18,086 bases of DNA, taken from NCBI GenBank assembly GCA_015661985.1, contig DQVB01000107.1, positions 1 to 18,086 on the forward strand, given 5' to 3'. Source of the DNA: Planctomycetota bacterium. Its GTDB lineage: Bacteria; Planctomycetota; Planctomycetia; Pirellulales; Thermoguttaceae. Under the pieces are notes generated by a model, which saw nothing but the letters and a program-made list of their open reading frames with translations, was not told the DNA's origin and did not search any database. This document shows, piece by piece, positions 7,212 to 14,332 of the stretch; position 1 is the stretch's first letter; each line of letters starts with the position of its first letter. Position numbers and translations under genes: made by a program.

Positions 7212-10200
7212 TTACGGGCTTCCCAGGCACAGGACCTTGCCGCCGGCCGTGGACAAATACAGTTTGCCATAAGCCACGGCCATGCCGTCCCAGAGCGGCG
7301 CGGGGATCTTGCTCTGGAGCACGCGTTCACCGTTTTCCGCTGAAAGGGCTATCAGGTCGCCATGCGAGCCCGCGATCCACAACCGGTCGCCGGCCAGCAC
7401 CATGGCTTCGATGGTCTGGGCGCCCGGTTCGTCGGGGAACAGATCCACGCGCCACGTGGCTTTCTCGGCCAATCGGTGGCTGCGCCACGGCATCTGACCG
7501 TTCCGCGACGCTTCCGACGCGGCCCAACCGGTCATCCAGCGGGCATCGAACTGTTCGCCCTCTTCGAGATGGAAATCGCGGCGGTATACACCGCGCATTC
7601 CCTGAAGCACACCCCACAGCCGATTGTCGCGGAAGACCACCAGCGGCCGGTGCGGTGTATAGGAGGGGATGCGACGCTGGTGGCGCGGGGCGTAGGACCA
7701 TGTTCCCTGGGGAACCATGGCCGAACCGCCCCCCGTGTTGAGCCGGGCAAAGGCGTCCCAGCGCTGGATCGACATCCGGCCGGTGGCTCGGTCAAAGACC
7801 CATCGCGACATGGCCACCCCCGTGCCTTGGCGATGCAAGAGGTCGAAATTGTCGAACTCCAGGGCCGAACATTCATAGAAGCCCTGTTGCGGGACGGTGT
7901 TGTGGCGGCGGACCCAACGGATCGCGCCGCTGGCCGGGTCGACGGCAAACACCAGGATGCCTCCATCGGCAAACGACTGACGGCCGGCCGCGAAAAACGC
8001 CGTGCCCTCCACCACCAGCACGCTTCCCGGCACCGGCCACGGCGATTCGAGCTGGCCATAGGCCACGATCCTTTCGTCCAGCGGCGCCGCGCGCAGCCGC
8101 CATACCATCCGGCCGTCGTCGGCACGCAGGCAATAGACCCATCCACTCTTGGCGCCGAACAGGCACAGGCCATCCTGGATCGTCGGCGCAGTATCCACCC
8201 GGCCATTGGCCCGAAAACGCCACCGCACCCGGCCGGTGGCCGCATCTGCTGCGACCACCTCATGGGCATCGGGCCGCGCTACGTAAACCAGCCCCCCGGC
8301 CACCACGGGGCTGGTCACGGGCCCCTTGACGAACGGATTCTCACGCCAGTCGTCGGCGATGGGGCCCTCCGGCCGGCCGCCCAAGTCGATCGACCAAACG
8401 ACCTCGGCCTGCGCCGGGCCGGAACTCGGCGTGCTTCCACTCCGCCATGCATCGTGGCGGTAACACGGCCAAGCGTCGTCCTGGAGCCGGAATGCCGTTG
8501 GGTCCGGAGCATCTACGCCGCGCTCCAGCGGAAACTCGAACCGCTCCAAGTCGATCGCCCCGGCCCCGCCCCCGGGGCGCTGCGGTGCCAAGGCCGCGTA
8601 GCCGCGAAGCATGGGCCAACAAACACAATGCTTCGGCGTGACATAGATCAGTCCGTTGGCCGGTACCCAACCGTGGTCTCGGCTGCAGGCCGCTTTGGTA
8701 ATCCGGTTCGCGTCGATCCGCCCGGTCTGCAGGTCCGTCATGTCCAGTTCGCCGGCCAGAAGGTACCGCAACGTAGCCACCGGCGGGAAACAATGGGTCA
8801 ACCCTGCCGGCCACTCCGCCTCCACCTGTCCGGTGCGTATGTCCAGACAGAGTCCCCGGACCGGGTGCGGATTGCCCTGGGCGTCTTTGCCGCCGGCCAG
8901 GACCCACAGTTTGTCGCCGATGAACATCGCTCGCGCCTGCCGGATGTGGTTCATCCCGGGCATGAAGTTCCGCTCCCACAGCAGCGAGCCGTCGGCCGCC
9001 GAAAGCAGATGCAATGAATTGCCCGCGCTGTCGTCGGTAAACGAAGAGACCTCGCAGGCCAACAGCCGGTCGTGGTAGACACAACGTTTCACCTTGCCGA
9101 TCCACGCCAGATCGGTGCGCCGCCAACGAACCTGGCCGGAACGCTTGTCCAACACCACAATCGCCGGCCTCTCACCCCGTTCGGGCCGGCCTTCGATGAA
9201 GGCCACATAGCTGTCACCGGCCACCGTGCAGCGCGGATTGCCCGACATGCGCTCCCACACAGCTGCGCCGCTGGCGGCGTCCACGGCGCGCACGGCGCCG
9301 GCGGCAACGGCGATCAGCATACCCTCGTCATAGAGCAACTCGCGGGGACGGCCCGCCGCGTCGTACGTGCGTAGCACGTTGCCCGTGGCCGGATCCAGCC
9401 CCACCACCCGATCGCCTGACAGGACAAACACGGCATCGCGGGTGGCGATCGGCGAGGGGCTTTCCGGGGGCGGGCGCTTCATTACCGCCGGCCCGGCAGC
9501 CGAGGGGTTTGTCAAATCACGGGCCCACAGCCGCAGGCCGTTGAAGCTGTCCCGGGCCAGGAGGGCACCGTAATAATTCCGTCCCCCCGCCGTGACGATG
9601 CCCGGCACCTCAGCCGTCGCCCCCACCACCCACCGAACCCGACGCGGCGGGGCCACCAGCGTGTCCGAGGAAACGGCATTCCCATCGGCCCCATGGCGCG
9701 GATGGGTCCACTCGTCCATCTCCACCGGCCAAGGTTTGCGGGCCATGAGCCAATCGGTCCCCTCGGCCAGCGGACGGACAGCCGTCAACCCGACACGACT
9801 CAGCGCTGCCGCGGAGAACGCACCAGGGGCCACTGCCAACACTCCTCCAGGGGCCAAAACCCGCCGCACCTCTTCCAGCGGCGGGGTGACTCCCGCTTGC
9901 GGCACCAGAACGACGTTCACCAAGTCCTCCGTGTAGGGGAGCCGCCCGCCCGGCCGCCACTTTTCCACGGAAACCAACCCGTACAAGCCTGAGGCGTTCA
10001 GCTCGGCGTCCCACGAATCCCCCGAGCCGCCCGGCGGGCACAAAACGTGTACCAGAAAACGGCCTGTGGCTGCGAAATGAAGGGCCGGCGAATCCGGACA
10101 ACCTCCCACCTGTACCACTAACCCGCCATGGACCCCCACGGCCGTCACAAGATCATTCCCCGCCAGACGAACGCCCTCAGCCCACGCCTCCCCGCCACCG

Positions 10201-10250
10201 AATCCAACCACCACAAAGCCCACAACCCAAAACGCACCGAATCGCAACAT
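7212..10250 (-). CDS. PQQ-like beta-propeller protein with methyltransferase-like N-terminal region
   Basis: The predicted protein has 1012 residues. The ATG at 10250 follows AGAGGAG by a few bases and opens with a signal peptide (about 1-24). Residues about 30-145 look like a degenerate Rossmann methyltransferase: VQVGG near the start, then LPYTEDLVNVVLV and a VLAPGGVLAVAP strand-turn typical of class I methyltransferases, but the SAM-binding glycine loop is poorly preserved. A linker with MDEWTHPRHGADGNAV (178-193) follows. The rest consists of propeller blades of the PQQ-dehydrogenase/BamB type, with repeated 'G.V.ALD..TG.V.W' patterns (VVGLDPATGNVLR, VVAADAATGRVRWR, VFAVDPASGAIRWVR). This fusion, with the same linker signature, is common in planctomycetes as I remember it. 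Whether it binds PQQ is not shown. It starts the minus-strand block and is divergent from the pilus operon. Confidence 0.87.
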   Translation of the reverse strand: MLRFGAFWVVGFVVVGFGGGEAWAEGVRLAGNDLVTAVGVHGGLVVQVGGCPDSPALHFAATGRFLVHVLCPPGGSGDSWDAELNASGLYGLVSVEKWRPGGRLPYTEDLVNVVLVPQAGVTPPLEEVRRVLAPGGVLAVAPGAFSAAALSRVGLTAVRPLAEGTDWLMARKPWPVEMDEWTHPRHGADGNAVSSDTLVAPPRRVRWVVGATAEVPGIVTAGGRNYYGALLARDSFNGLRLWARDLTNPSAAGPAVMKRPPPESPSPIATRDAVFVLSGDRVVGLDPATGNVLRTYDAAGRPRELLYDEGMLIAVAAGAVRAVDAASGAAVWERMSGNPRCTVAGDSYVAFIEGRPERGERPAIVVLDKRSGQVRWRRTDLAWIGKVKRCVYHDRLLACEVSSFTDDSAGNSLHLLSAADGSLLWERNFMPGMNHIRQARAMFIGDKLWVLAGGKDAQGNPHPVRGLCLDIRTGQVEAEWPAGLTHCFPPVATLRYLLAGELDMTDLQTGRIDANRITKAACSRDHGWVPANGLIYVTPKHCVCWPMLRGYAALAPQRPGGGAGAIDLERFEFPLERGVDAPDPTAFRLQDDAWPCYRHDAWRSGSTPSSGPAQAEVVWSIDLGGRPEGPIADDWRENPFVKGPVTSPVVAGGLVYVARPDAHEVVAADAATGRVRWRFRANGRVDTAPTIQDGLCLFGAKSGWVYCLRADDGRMVWRLRAAPLDERIVAYGQLESPWPVPGSVLVVEGTAFFAAGRQSFADGGILVFAVDPASGAIRWVRRHNTVPQQGFYECSALEFDNFDLLHRQGTGVAMSRWVFDRATGRMSIQRWDAFARLNTGGGSAMVPQGTWSYAPRHQRRIPSYTPHRPLVVFRDNRLWGVLQGMRGVYRRDFHLEEGEQFDARWMTGWAASEASRNGQMPWRSHRLAEKATWRVDLFPDEPGAQTIEAMVLAGDRLWIAGSHGDLIALSAENGERVLQSKIPAPLWDGMAVAYGKLYLSTAGGKVLCLGSP

Positions 10251-10745
10251 CGCTGCTCCTCTTGCTCGGACAGTTCACTCTTCGATCACAGCCATCTGCT
10301 GAAACAAACGAGACCAGTCGGCGCAATCCACCGTCGCCGAGACCCTACTGTCTGACAGCCCCGGCTGCCGTTGTCAAGCATAGTCCGCCCCAGCGTCACA
10401 GGTGGACACCCTGGAGACGAAATGACAGCATGGGGACGAAAACAAGCCACCCGAAGTGCCCGCGGCCATCTTCCACCGGCCGGCCGCATGGGGTTGTCGC
10501 TTTGGATGGGCCGATCTGATCGCGGCGATTGCGCGGCCCGCGAGGGAAGTTCCGGAAGTCGACATTCGTTGGATCCCTTGGACGAAGGTGGCGCTTTGTG
10601 CCCATGGCGGGTATTCCACCGGACCCCGGGGACGCATGCTTTCGGATAGACTTACAAGGGCGGTGTGGCGGCCGGCAGGATCGTCGTGTCCTGTTATGCT
10701 GCAGGTAGCGGGGAAGATTCCGGTCGATCGAGGAGGAGGTTACCC
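10251..10745. other. Divergent intergenic region, about 495 bp, no convincing gene
   Basis: This stretch separates the minus-strand PQQ-like gene from the plus-strand pilus operon and should hold both promoters. On the minus strand a perfect -35 hexamer TTGACA (10377-10372) has no acceptable -10 at 16-19 bp. On the plus strand TATGCT (10695-10700) could be a -10 for the operon but has no -35 partner. A pair of direct repeats at 10412-10441 is listed separately. The centre is rich in short GC palindromes (CCGGCCGG, CCCCGGGG). Short open frames cross it on both strands, but none has a Shine-Dalgarno or a recognisable product. Confidence 0.6.
10412..10441. promoter_or_regulatory. Two direct repeats 19 bp apart, possible operator
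   Basis: TGGAGACGAAA (10412-10422) and TGGGGACGAAA (10431-10441) differ at one of eleven positions and are 19 bp apart start to start, close to two helical turns, so a regulator could bind both on one face. They lie 162 bp upstream of the PQQ-like gene and about 305 bp upstream of the pilus operon. No regulator gene is present in the window to pair with them. Confidence 0.3.
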
Positions 10746-11009
10746 ATGCAACACGCCGTTCGATGGGCTGTGGGGATGGCAGCCGTCATGGTGGTCTGTC
10801 TTATGCTACGCTTGTATCGACCCACGGAGGCGGCCCCACCGCCGGTCCGGCCGCCCTTTGCCAACGCGGTGGAGCAACGGATGGAGATGATCAAGGAGCT
10901 GAGTGCCATCCGGCAGTTGCTCAAAGAGCAGAACCAGCTTCTGAAACAGCAGAACGCTCTGCTCCGTTCGTTGGTCCCCGACCGGGCTGGTGCGAAGCAA
11001 AACCGGTAG
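10746..11009 (+). CDS. Small membrane-anchored coiled-coil protein heading the pilus operon
   Basis: The predicted protein has 87 residues. The ATG at 10746 is chosen over an upstream in-frame start because GAGGAGGAGG ends six bases before it, the strongest ribosome site in the window. Residues about 5-22 form one transmembrane helix or uncleaved signal (WAVGMAAVMVVCLML), followed by a Pro-rich neck (30-38). Residues about 41-75 give a heptad-patterned coiled coil with Leu/Ile core and Gln/Asn/Glu surface (IKELSAIRQLLKEQNQLLKQ). The tail is basic and the protein should be bitopic. The stop is 15 bp before the prepilin start, so it is likely co-transcribed. I do not know a named family. Its place suggests an accessory scaffold of the pilus/secretion platform, which is inference from context. 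Confidence 0.78.
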   Translation: MQHAVRWAVGMAAVMVVCLMLRLYRPTEAAPPPVRPPFANAVEQRMEMIKELSAIRQLLKEQNQLLKQQNALLRSLVPDRAGAKQNR

Positions 11010-11024
11010 GGGGACAGCGACGAT

Positions 11025-11801
11025 GTGCCGGCTGGCCGCAGGACGGGACCGTTGCGGTTTGTTAGTCACGGCCGTGAAGTCCAGCTGTCGCTTGTTGGCG
11101 CATCGAAGTCTGCCATGGTACGTGTCGCCGTTGGAACTGAAGCTTCTCCCTGGTCGCCCGGGGGGCTGGTCGAGGGCCGGGGATTCACCCTGGTCGAGCT
11201 GTTGGTCGTCCTGTCGATCATCGCCATTCTGGCCGCCCTTGTGATGCCGCGAAGCGGCCCGGACTCCTGTGAGCGGCTCCGGTCGGTGGGCCAGATCGTG
11301 GTGGCCGATTTGACGTACGCCCGGGGGTTGGCCATCGCCCATGGCAGCACGTACCGCGTGCGTTTCCTGACCGACGAAAACCGGTACATCATCGAGCACC
11401 ACAACCCGGCCCGGCCGGAATTGGACCGTTTGCCGCGTTCGCCTTTCCGGGCCACGGACGACCCGCCGGACCAGCAGATTGTCGATCTTGACAGGCTTCC
11501 CGTCGCGGACGGTTCGGTGCGCGTGGTGGCCGTGTTCCGGGTAGGCAGGACGCAGCAACCGGTCGAGTGGGTCGAGTTCGGGCCGCTGGGCGAACCGACT
11601 CCGGGCGAGGAGACCCAGATCTGGCTCCGTGCCGGTGTGGGATCTGAGGCCAAGTACCTGCCGATCCGCATCGATCCGGTCACGGGGCTGGCCGAAGCTT
11701 TGGAGGTCACCGGCCAGCCGCCTTGGCAGTGGACTCGCCAAACCTCCTCGATCCTGTACGACCGGTCCTCGTTTGGAGGCCCGAGTGGGGATAGGCCATG
11801 A
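11025..11801 (+). CDS. GspH/FimT-like type IV prepilin-like protein
   Basis: The frame gives 258 residues from a GTG at 11025. The defining feature is a class III prepilin signal: GRG then FTLVELLVVLSIIAILAALV at 54-73, with Gly before the cleavage site and Glu at position 5 of the mature protein. That helix is the pilin membrane and assembly segment. The C-terminal part is a soluble beta-rich domain as in minor pseudopilins GspH/FimT. The start is uncertain: GTG 11025 follows AGGGGGA at long spacing and gives a 53-residue leader, whereas ATG 11115 lacks a Shine-Dalgarno but gives a more usual 23-residue leader. Processing would need a prepilin peptidase, not in this window. It ends 19 bp before pilM. 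Confidence 0.85.
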   Translation: MPAGRRTGPLRFVSHGREVQLSLVGASKSAMVRVAVGTEASPWSPGGLVEGRGFTLVELLVVLSIIAILAALVMPRSGPDSCERLRSVGQIVVADLTYARGLAIAHGSTYRVRFLTDENRYIIEHHNPARPELDRLPRSPFRATDDPPDQQIVDLDRLPVADGSVRVVAVFRVGRTQQPVEWVEFGPLGEPTPGEETQIWLRAGVGSEAKYLPIRIDPVTGLAEALEVTGQPPWQWTRQTSSILYDRSSFGGPSGDRP

Positions 11802-11827
11802 TCCTACAGTTGGCGGCAACATGTTGA
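11798..11827 (+). promoter_or_regulatory. Nine-codon ORF bridging prepilin stop and pilM start
   Basis: ATG at 11798 overlaps the prepilin stop as ATGA, is preceded by GGGGA at 11787-11791, and reads nine codons to a TGA at 11825-11827, which overlaps the pilM ATG at 11821. The pilM start itself has only a weak GGCGG. This layout could hand ribosomes from prepilin to pilM. It is a sequence-based suggestion; the ORF may have no role. Confidence 0.3.
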
Positions 11828-12879
11828 GGTGGTTTGACAGATTCCGTTGTGGTCCGATCGGTGTGGACGTGGGCAGCCGGTCCGTGAAGTTGCTGCAGTT
11901 GACGGCCGACCGCGCCCAGGTGGTGGACGCGGCGCGATGGGATCTGCCCGCAGGCGAACCGGGCGGCGACGAGGATGAGGACGACGCGACGGTGGTGGCG
12001 GCCATCCGGCGTGCGCGCCAGGGGCGGGGTTTTCGGGGCCGACGGGCGGTGTTGTGTATCCCTTCGGCCGATCTGTTTGTGCAGAACATCCGGGTGGCGC
12101 CGGCCAGGGGTGAGGAGTTGAGCCGGACGGTGTGTGGCGAGGCGGCCAATCGGCTGCCCTTCCCGGCCGAGGAGGCCGAGCTCAGGTACATCGAGTCGGG
12201 AGATGTGCGTCAGGGTACCATGGTCAGGCGGGAAGTGATCCTCATGGCCTGCCATCGCTCGCGCATCGAGCGCACGCTGCGGATTGCCGAGCGGGCAGGG
12301 CTGCGGCCCGTGGCCTTGGATGCGGAACCGGCGGCGCTGTTGCGCTGTTACTGCAAACAGTTCCGGCGCCAGCAAGATCGCGAGCAGCGGGTGATGTACG
12401 TCCACCTCGGGGCGGCCTCCACCGGTGTGCTCATCGCCCAGGGCGGCCGGGCAATGTTCATCAAGTACATCGACGTGGGCGGTCACCATTTGGACGAAGC
12501 GGTGGCCAGCCACTTGGGCATGGAATCGGCCGACGCCGCGGCGCTACGGCGGCACAATGGCGATCGGCGGGCCGATTGTCGCGATCCCGAAATCACGCGC
12601 AGCATTGCCGAAGCCGTCCGTCCGCCGCTGGAACAGCTGGCCGCCGAACTGGCCCTCTGCCTGCGTTACTACAGCGTCACCTTCCGTGGCCAACCGCTGG
12701 ATCGACTCGTCCTGGGTGGTGGCGAGGCCACCGCCTCGGTGGTGGACTTCTTCAACAGCCGTCTGGATATCCCCTGCGAACTGGGCGATCCGCTGCGCAG
12801 CTTTACCCCGTCGCTGCCGGCGGGACGGATCGGCCAATGGGATGTGGCGGCGGGGTTAGCTCTCAAGGAAGTGCCTTGA
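11821..12879 (+). CDS. pilM: Type IV pilus assembly protein PilM
   Basis: The predicted protein has 352 residues and the family's usual length. PilM is a cytoplasmic actin/FtsA-like ATP-binding protein that recruits the N-terminal tail of PilN and links the pilus motor to the inner-membrane platform. The actin-fold nucleotide motifs are visible: phosphate-1 IGVDVGSRSVKLLQL (13-27), phosphate-2 VHLGAASTGVLI (194-205) and adenosine motif LVLGGGEATAS (297-307). RLPFPAEEAELRY (111-123) is also typical of the family. An acidic run at 50-55 (DEDEDD) is a small insertion after the first strands. The ATG at 11821 is the natural start because it puts the phosphate-1 motif near the N-terminus. The stop overlaps or nearly abuts pilN. 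Confidence 0.95.
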   Translation: MLRWFDRFRCGPIGVDVGSRSVKLLQLTADRAQVVDAARWDLPAGEPGGDEDEDDATVVAAIRRARQGRGFRGRRAVLCIPSADLFVQNIRVAPARGEELSRTVCGEAANRLPFPAEEAELRYIESGDVRQGTMVRREVILMACHRSRIERTLRIAERAGLRPVALDAEPAALLRCYCKQFRRQQDREQRVMYVHLGAASTGVLIAQGGRAMFIKYIDVGGHHLDEAVASHLGMESADAAALRRHNGDRRADCRDPEITRSIAEAVRPPLEQLAAELALCLRYYSVTFRGQPLDRLVLGGGEATASVVDFFNSRLDIPCELGDPLRSFTPSLPAGRIGQWDVAAGLALKEVP

Positions 12880-12893
12880 TCGGCAGGAATACG

Positions 12894-13712
12894 GTGGACC
12901 GCGTCTTATTGCAGATCGATTTCCTCCCAGCCGATTACCGGCGGCAGTACACCCAGCAGCGACTGCGCCTGTGGCGACTGGCCGCCCTTCTCGCCGCAGG
13001 AGTGCTCGTGGTGGCCGCTACGGCGGGCCAGCGACTGCGCCGGGCCAGCCTTGAAAGGCAGCTGGCCGCCCTCGCCCCACAGTACGCCCAAGCTGAGAAA
13101 CTCAACGCCCAGCTGGCCGAAAGCCAGCTGGCGTTGGTACGGGCCGAGGCCCAGGCGGCCCTGTGGACCTATCTCCAACACCCATGGCCCCGCACCCAAC
13201 TACTCGACGCCCTCCTGCGACCACTGCCGGATGCGGTGAGCTTCCAATCGGTGACCATCGGCCGGGAGGGCGAGCCGGGAGGACAGCCGGAGGCTGAGAT
13301 GGGCGACGCCTTCGCGCCGGCCGCGACCGAGCGGTCGGCCAACACGGTGCCACCAGCGGCCGAGGACCTGGACGAACTCCGCCGACAGTTTGATCGGCGG
13401 CCCACGACCATCATCCTCAGCGGACGGGCCGCCGACAGCCAATCCCTCTACCGATACCTGGACCAACTGGCCCGGGACCCTCTGGTGGCGAAGATCGAAC
13501 TCCAATCGATAGAAGCGGAGTCGGCCCAGCGCGGGGCGTCGCTCCGCTTCTCAGCTCGCATCCTCATCCGCCCCGGCTACGGCCAACCGGGGGGACCGCA
13601 GGCGGAAAGCGACCAAACCCGCGCTCCGGCGCCCAACGCCGACGCGGAGGCCGACAACCTGGCTCGCCGCCGCCCAGACCACCCGGCCCTCGCAGCAAAA
13701 CCTCGCTCATGA
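12894..13712 (+). CDS. pilN: Type IV pilus assembly protein PilN, extended
   Basis: The predicted protein has 272 residues from the GTG at 12894 (AGGA five bases upstream). An alternative TTG at 12876, overlapping the pilM stop as TTGA and preceded by AAGGAAG, would add six residues. The GTG places the conserved cytoplasmic PilM-binding motif at the very N-terminus (QIDFLP, residues 7-12, matching the INLLP box of PilN). A transmembrane helix follows at about 28-45, then a periplasmic coiled coil (50-90) and the ferredoxin-like domain. Unlike typical PilN of about 200 residues, it carries a charged, Pro/Ala-rich insertion (about 125-165) and a disordered, Pro/Ala-rich C-terminal tail (about 225-272). 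PilN pairs with PilO in the inner-membrane alignment complex. Its stop overlaps the pilO start as ATGA. Confidence 0.88.
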   Translation: MDRVLLQIDFLPADYRRQYTQQRLRLWRLAALLAAGVLVVAATAGQRLRRASLERQLAALAPQYAQAEKLNAQLAESQLALVRAEAQAALWTYLQHPWPRTQLLDALLRPLPDAVSFQSVTIGREGEPGGQPEAEMGDAFAPAATERSANTVPPAAEDLDELRRQFDRRPTTIILSGRAADSQSLYRYLDQLARDPLVAKIELQSIEAESAQRGASLRFSARILIRPGYGQPGGPQAESDQTRAPAPNADAEADNLARRRPDHPALAAKPRS

Positions 13713-14275
13713 ACGCCTCCAAACCGCATCGCAATGTGATCATGACCTTGGTGCTGGCCGGCCTGGGTGCGGCCTACCTCTACTTCGTCTACCTGCCGAG
13801 CCAACGCGAAATCCGCCGCGTGGAAAAGGACTTGGCCCTCCGACGCCAATACATCAGGCAATCGCTGCAAGCTGCCACCGCCCTGCCGGCCATTGAGGCA
13901 AAGCTCCAAACCGTGCGGCAGCAGACGGCCCGTTGGACTGCCGCTGCGCCGACGCCGGAGCAGGTCGGGACGGTTTACGCCCGGATCAACGCCCTGGTGG
14001 ACCAAACCGGCGCGGCGACCACCCGCTTCCAGCCGCTGGCCGACCTGCCGCAGGGGACGATCCACCGTTTCCCGGTGAACTTGGCCATCAGCGGCTCGTT
14101 CCCCCAGGCCTGCCAGTTCCTCTACGACTTGGAGCAGTTACCGGCCACGCTGTGGATTGAGGATCTGAAAATTGAGCAAGCTGCGGGGGCGGGGCAGGAG
14201 GTGAGCTGCGAGTTAACGGTGGTCATCGTTGCCGATAATTCCGAGAATTCCGATCAGGCAAACCGATCCGGATAA
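13709..14275 (+). CDS. pilO: Type IV pilus assembly protein PilO
   Basis: The predicted protein has 188 residues, normal for PilO. It has a short basic cytoplasmic N-terminus, one transmembrane helix (about 10-29), a periplasmic coiled coil (about 32-75, rich in Arg/Glu/Gln heptads), then a ferredoxin-like domain whose strands are recognisable in HRFPVNLAISGSFPQACQFL and WIEDLKIE. It is the heterodimer partner of PilN and connects the inner-membrane platform to PilP/GspC-like proteins. The start overlaps the pilN stop by four bases (ATGA), indicating translational coupling. No catalytic activity is expected. Confidence 0.9.
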   Translation: MNASKPHRNVIMTLVLAGLGAAYLYFVYLPSQREIRRVEKDLALRRQYIRQSLQAATALPAIEAKLQTVRQQTARWTAAAPTPEQVGTVYARINALVDQTGAATTRFQPLADLPQGTIHRFPVNLAISGSFPQACQFLYDLEQLPATLWIEDLKIEQAAGAGQEVSCELTVVIVADNSENSDQANRSG

Positions 14276-14284
14276 CCGATAAAG

Positions 14285-14332
14285 AAGGAGGCGGAGCCGG
14301 CAGGCCTAAACCCTGCTGGCCGTGCGAATGTG
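14285..14332 (+). promoter_or_regulatory. Shine-Dalgarno, hairpin, then GTG start of the GspC-like gene
   Basis: AAGGAGG (14285-14291) is a near-perfect ribosome site but lies 38 bases before the GTG at 14330. Between them GCCGGCAGG (14296-14304) pairs with CCTGCTGGC (14312-14320), nine base pairs with one G-U wobble and a 7-base loop. Folding would bring the effective spacing to about 13 bases. The hairpin has no T-run after it, so it is not a standard terminator. No other in-frame ATG, GTG or TTG lies between the pilO stop and 14330. Confidence 0.5.

Noticed and set aside
5448..7343. 631-residue plus-strand open frame
   Set aside because: It is antisense to the 705-residue exported protein and the following gap. 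The composition is that of a shadow frame.
7362..9017. 551-residue plus-strand open frame
   Set aside because: It is antisense to the PQQ-like gene, which has clear propeller repeats.
10372..10377. Perfect TTGACA on the minus strand as promoter of the PQQ-like gene
   Set aside because: No acceptable -10 hexamer at 16-19 bp spacing, so it is not listed as a promoter.
10374..10637. 87-residue minus-strand open frame in the divergent intergenic region
   Set aside because: No Shine-Dalgarno, no recognisable domain, low-complexity composition and competing open frames on the other strand. GC-rich DNA gives such frames by chance.
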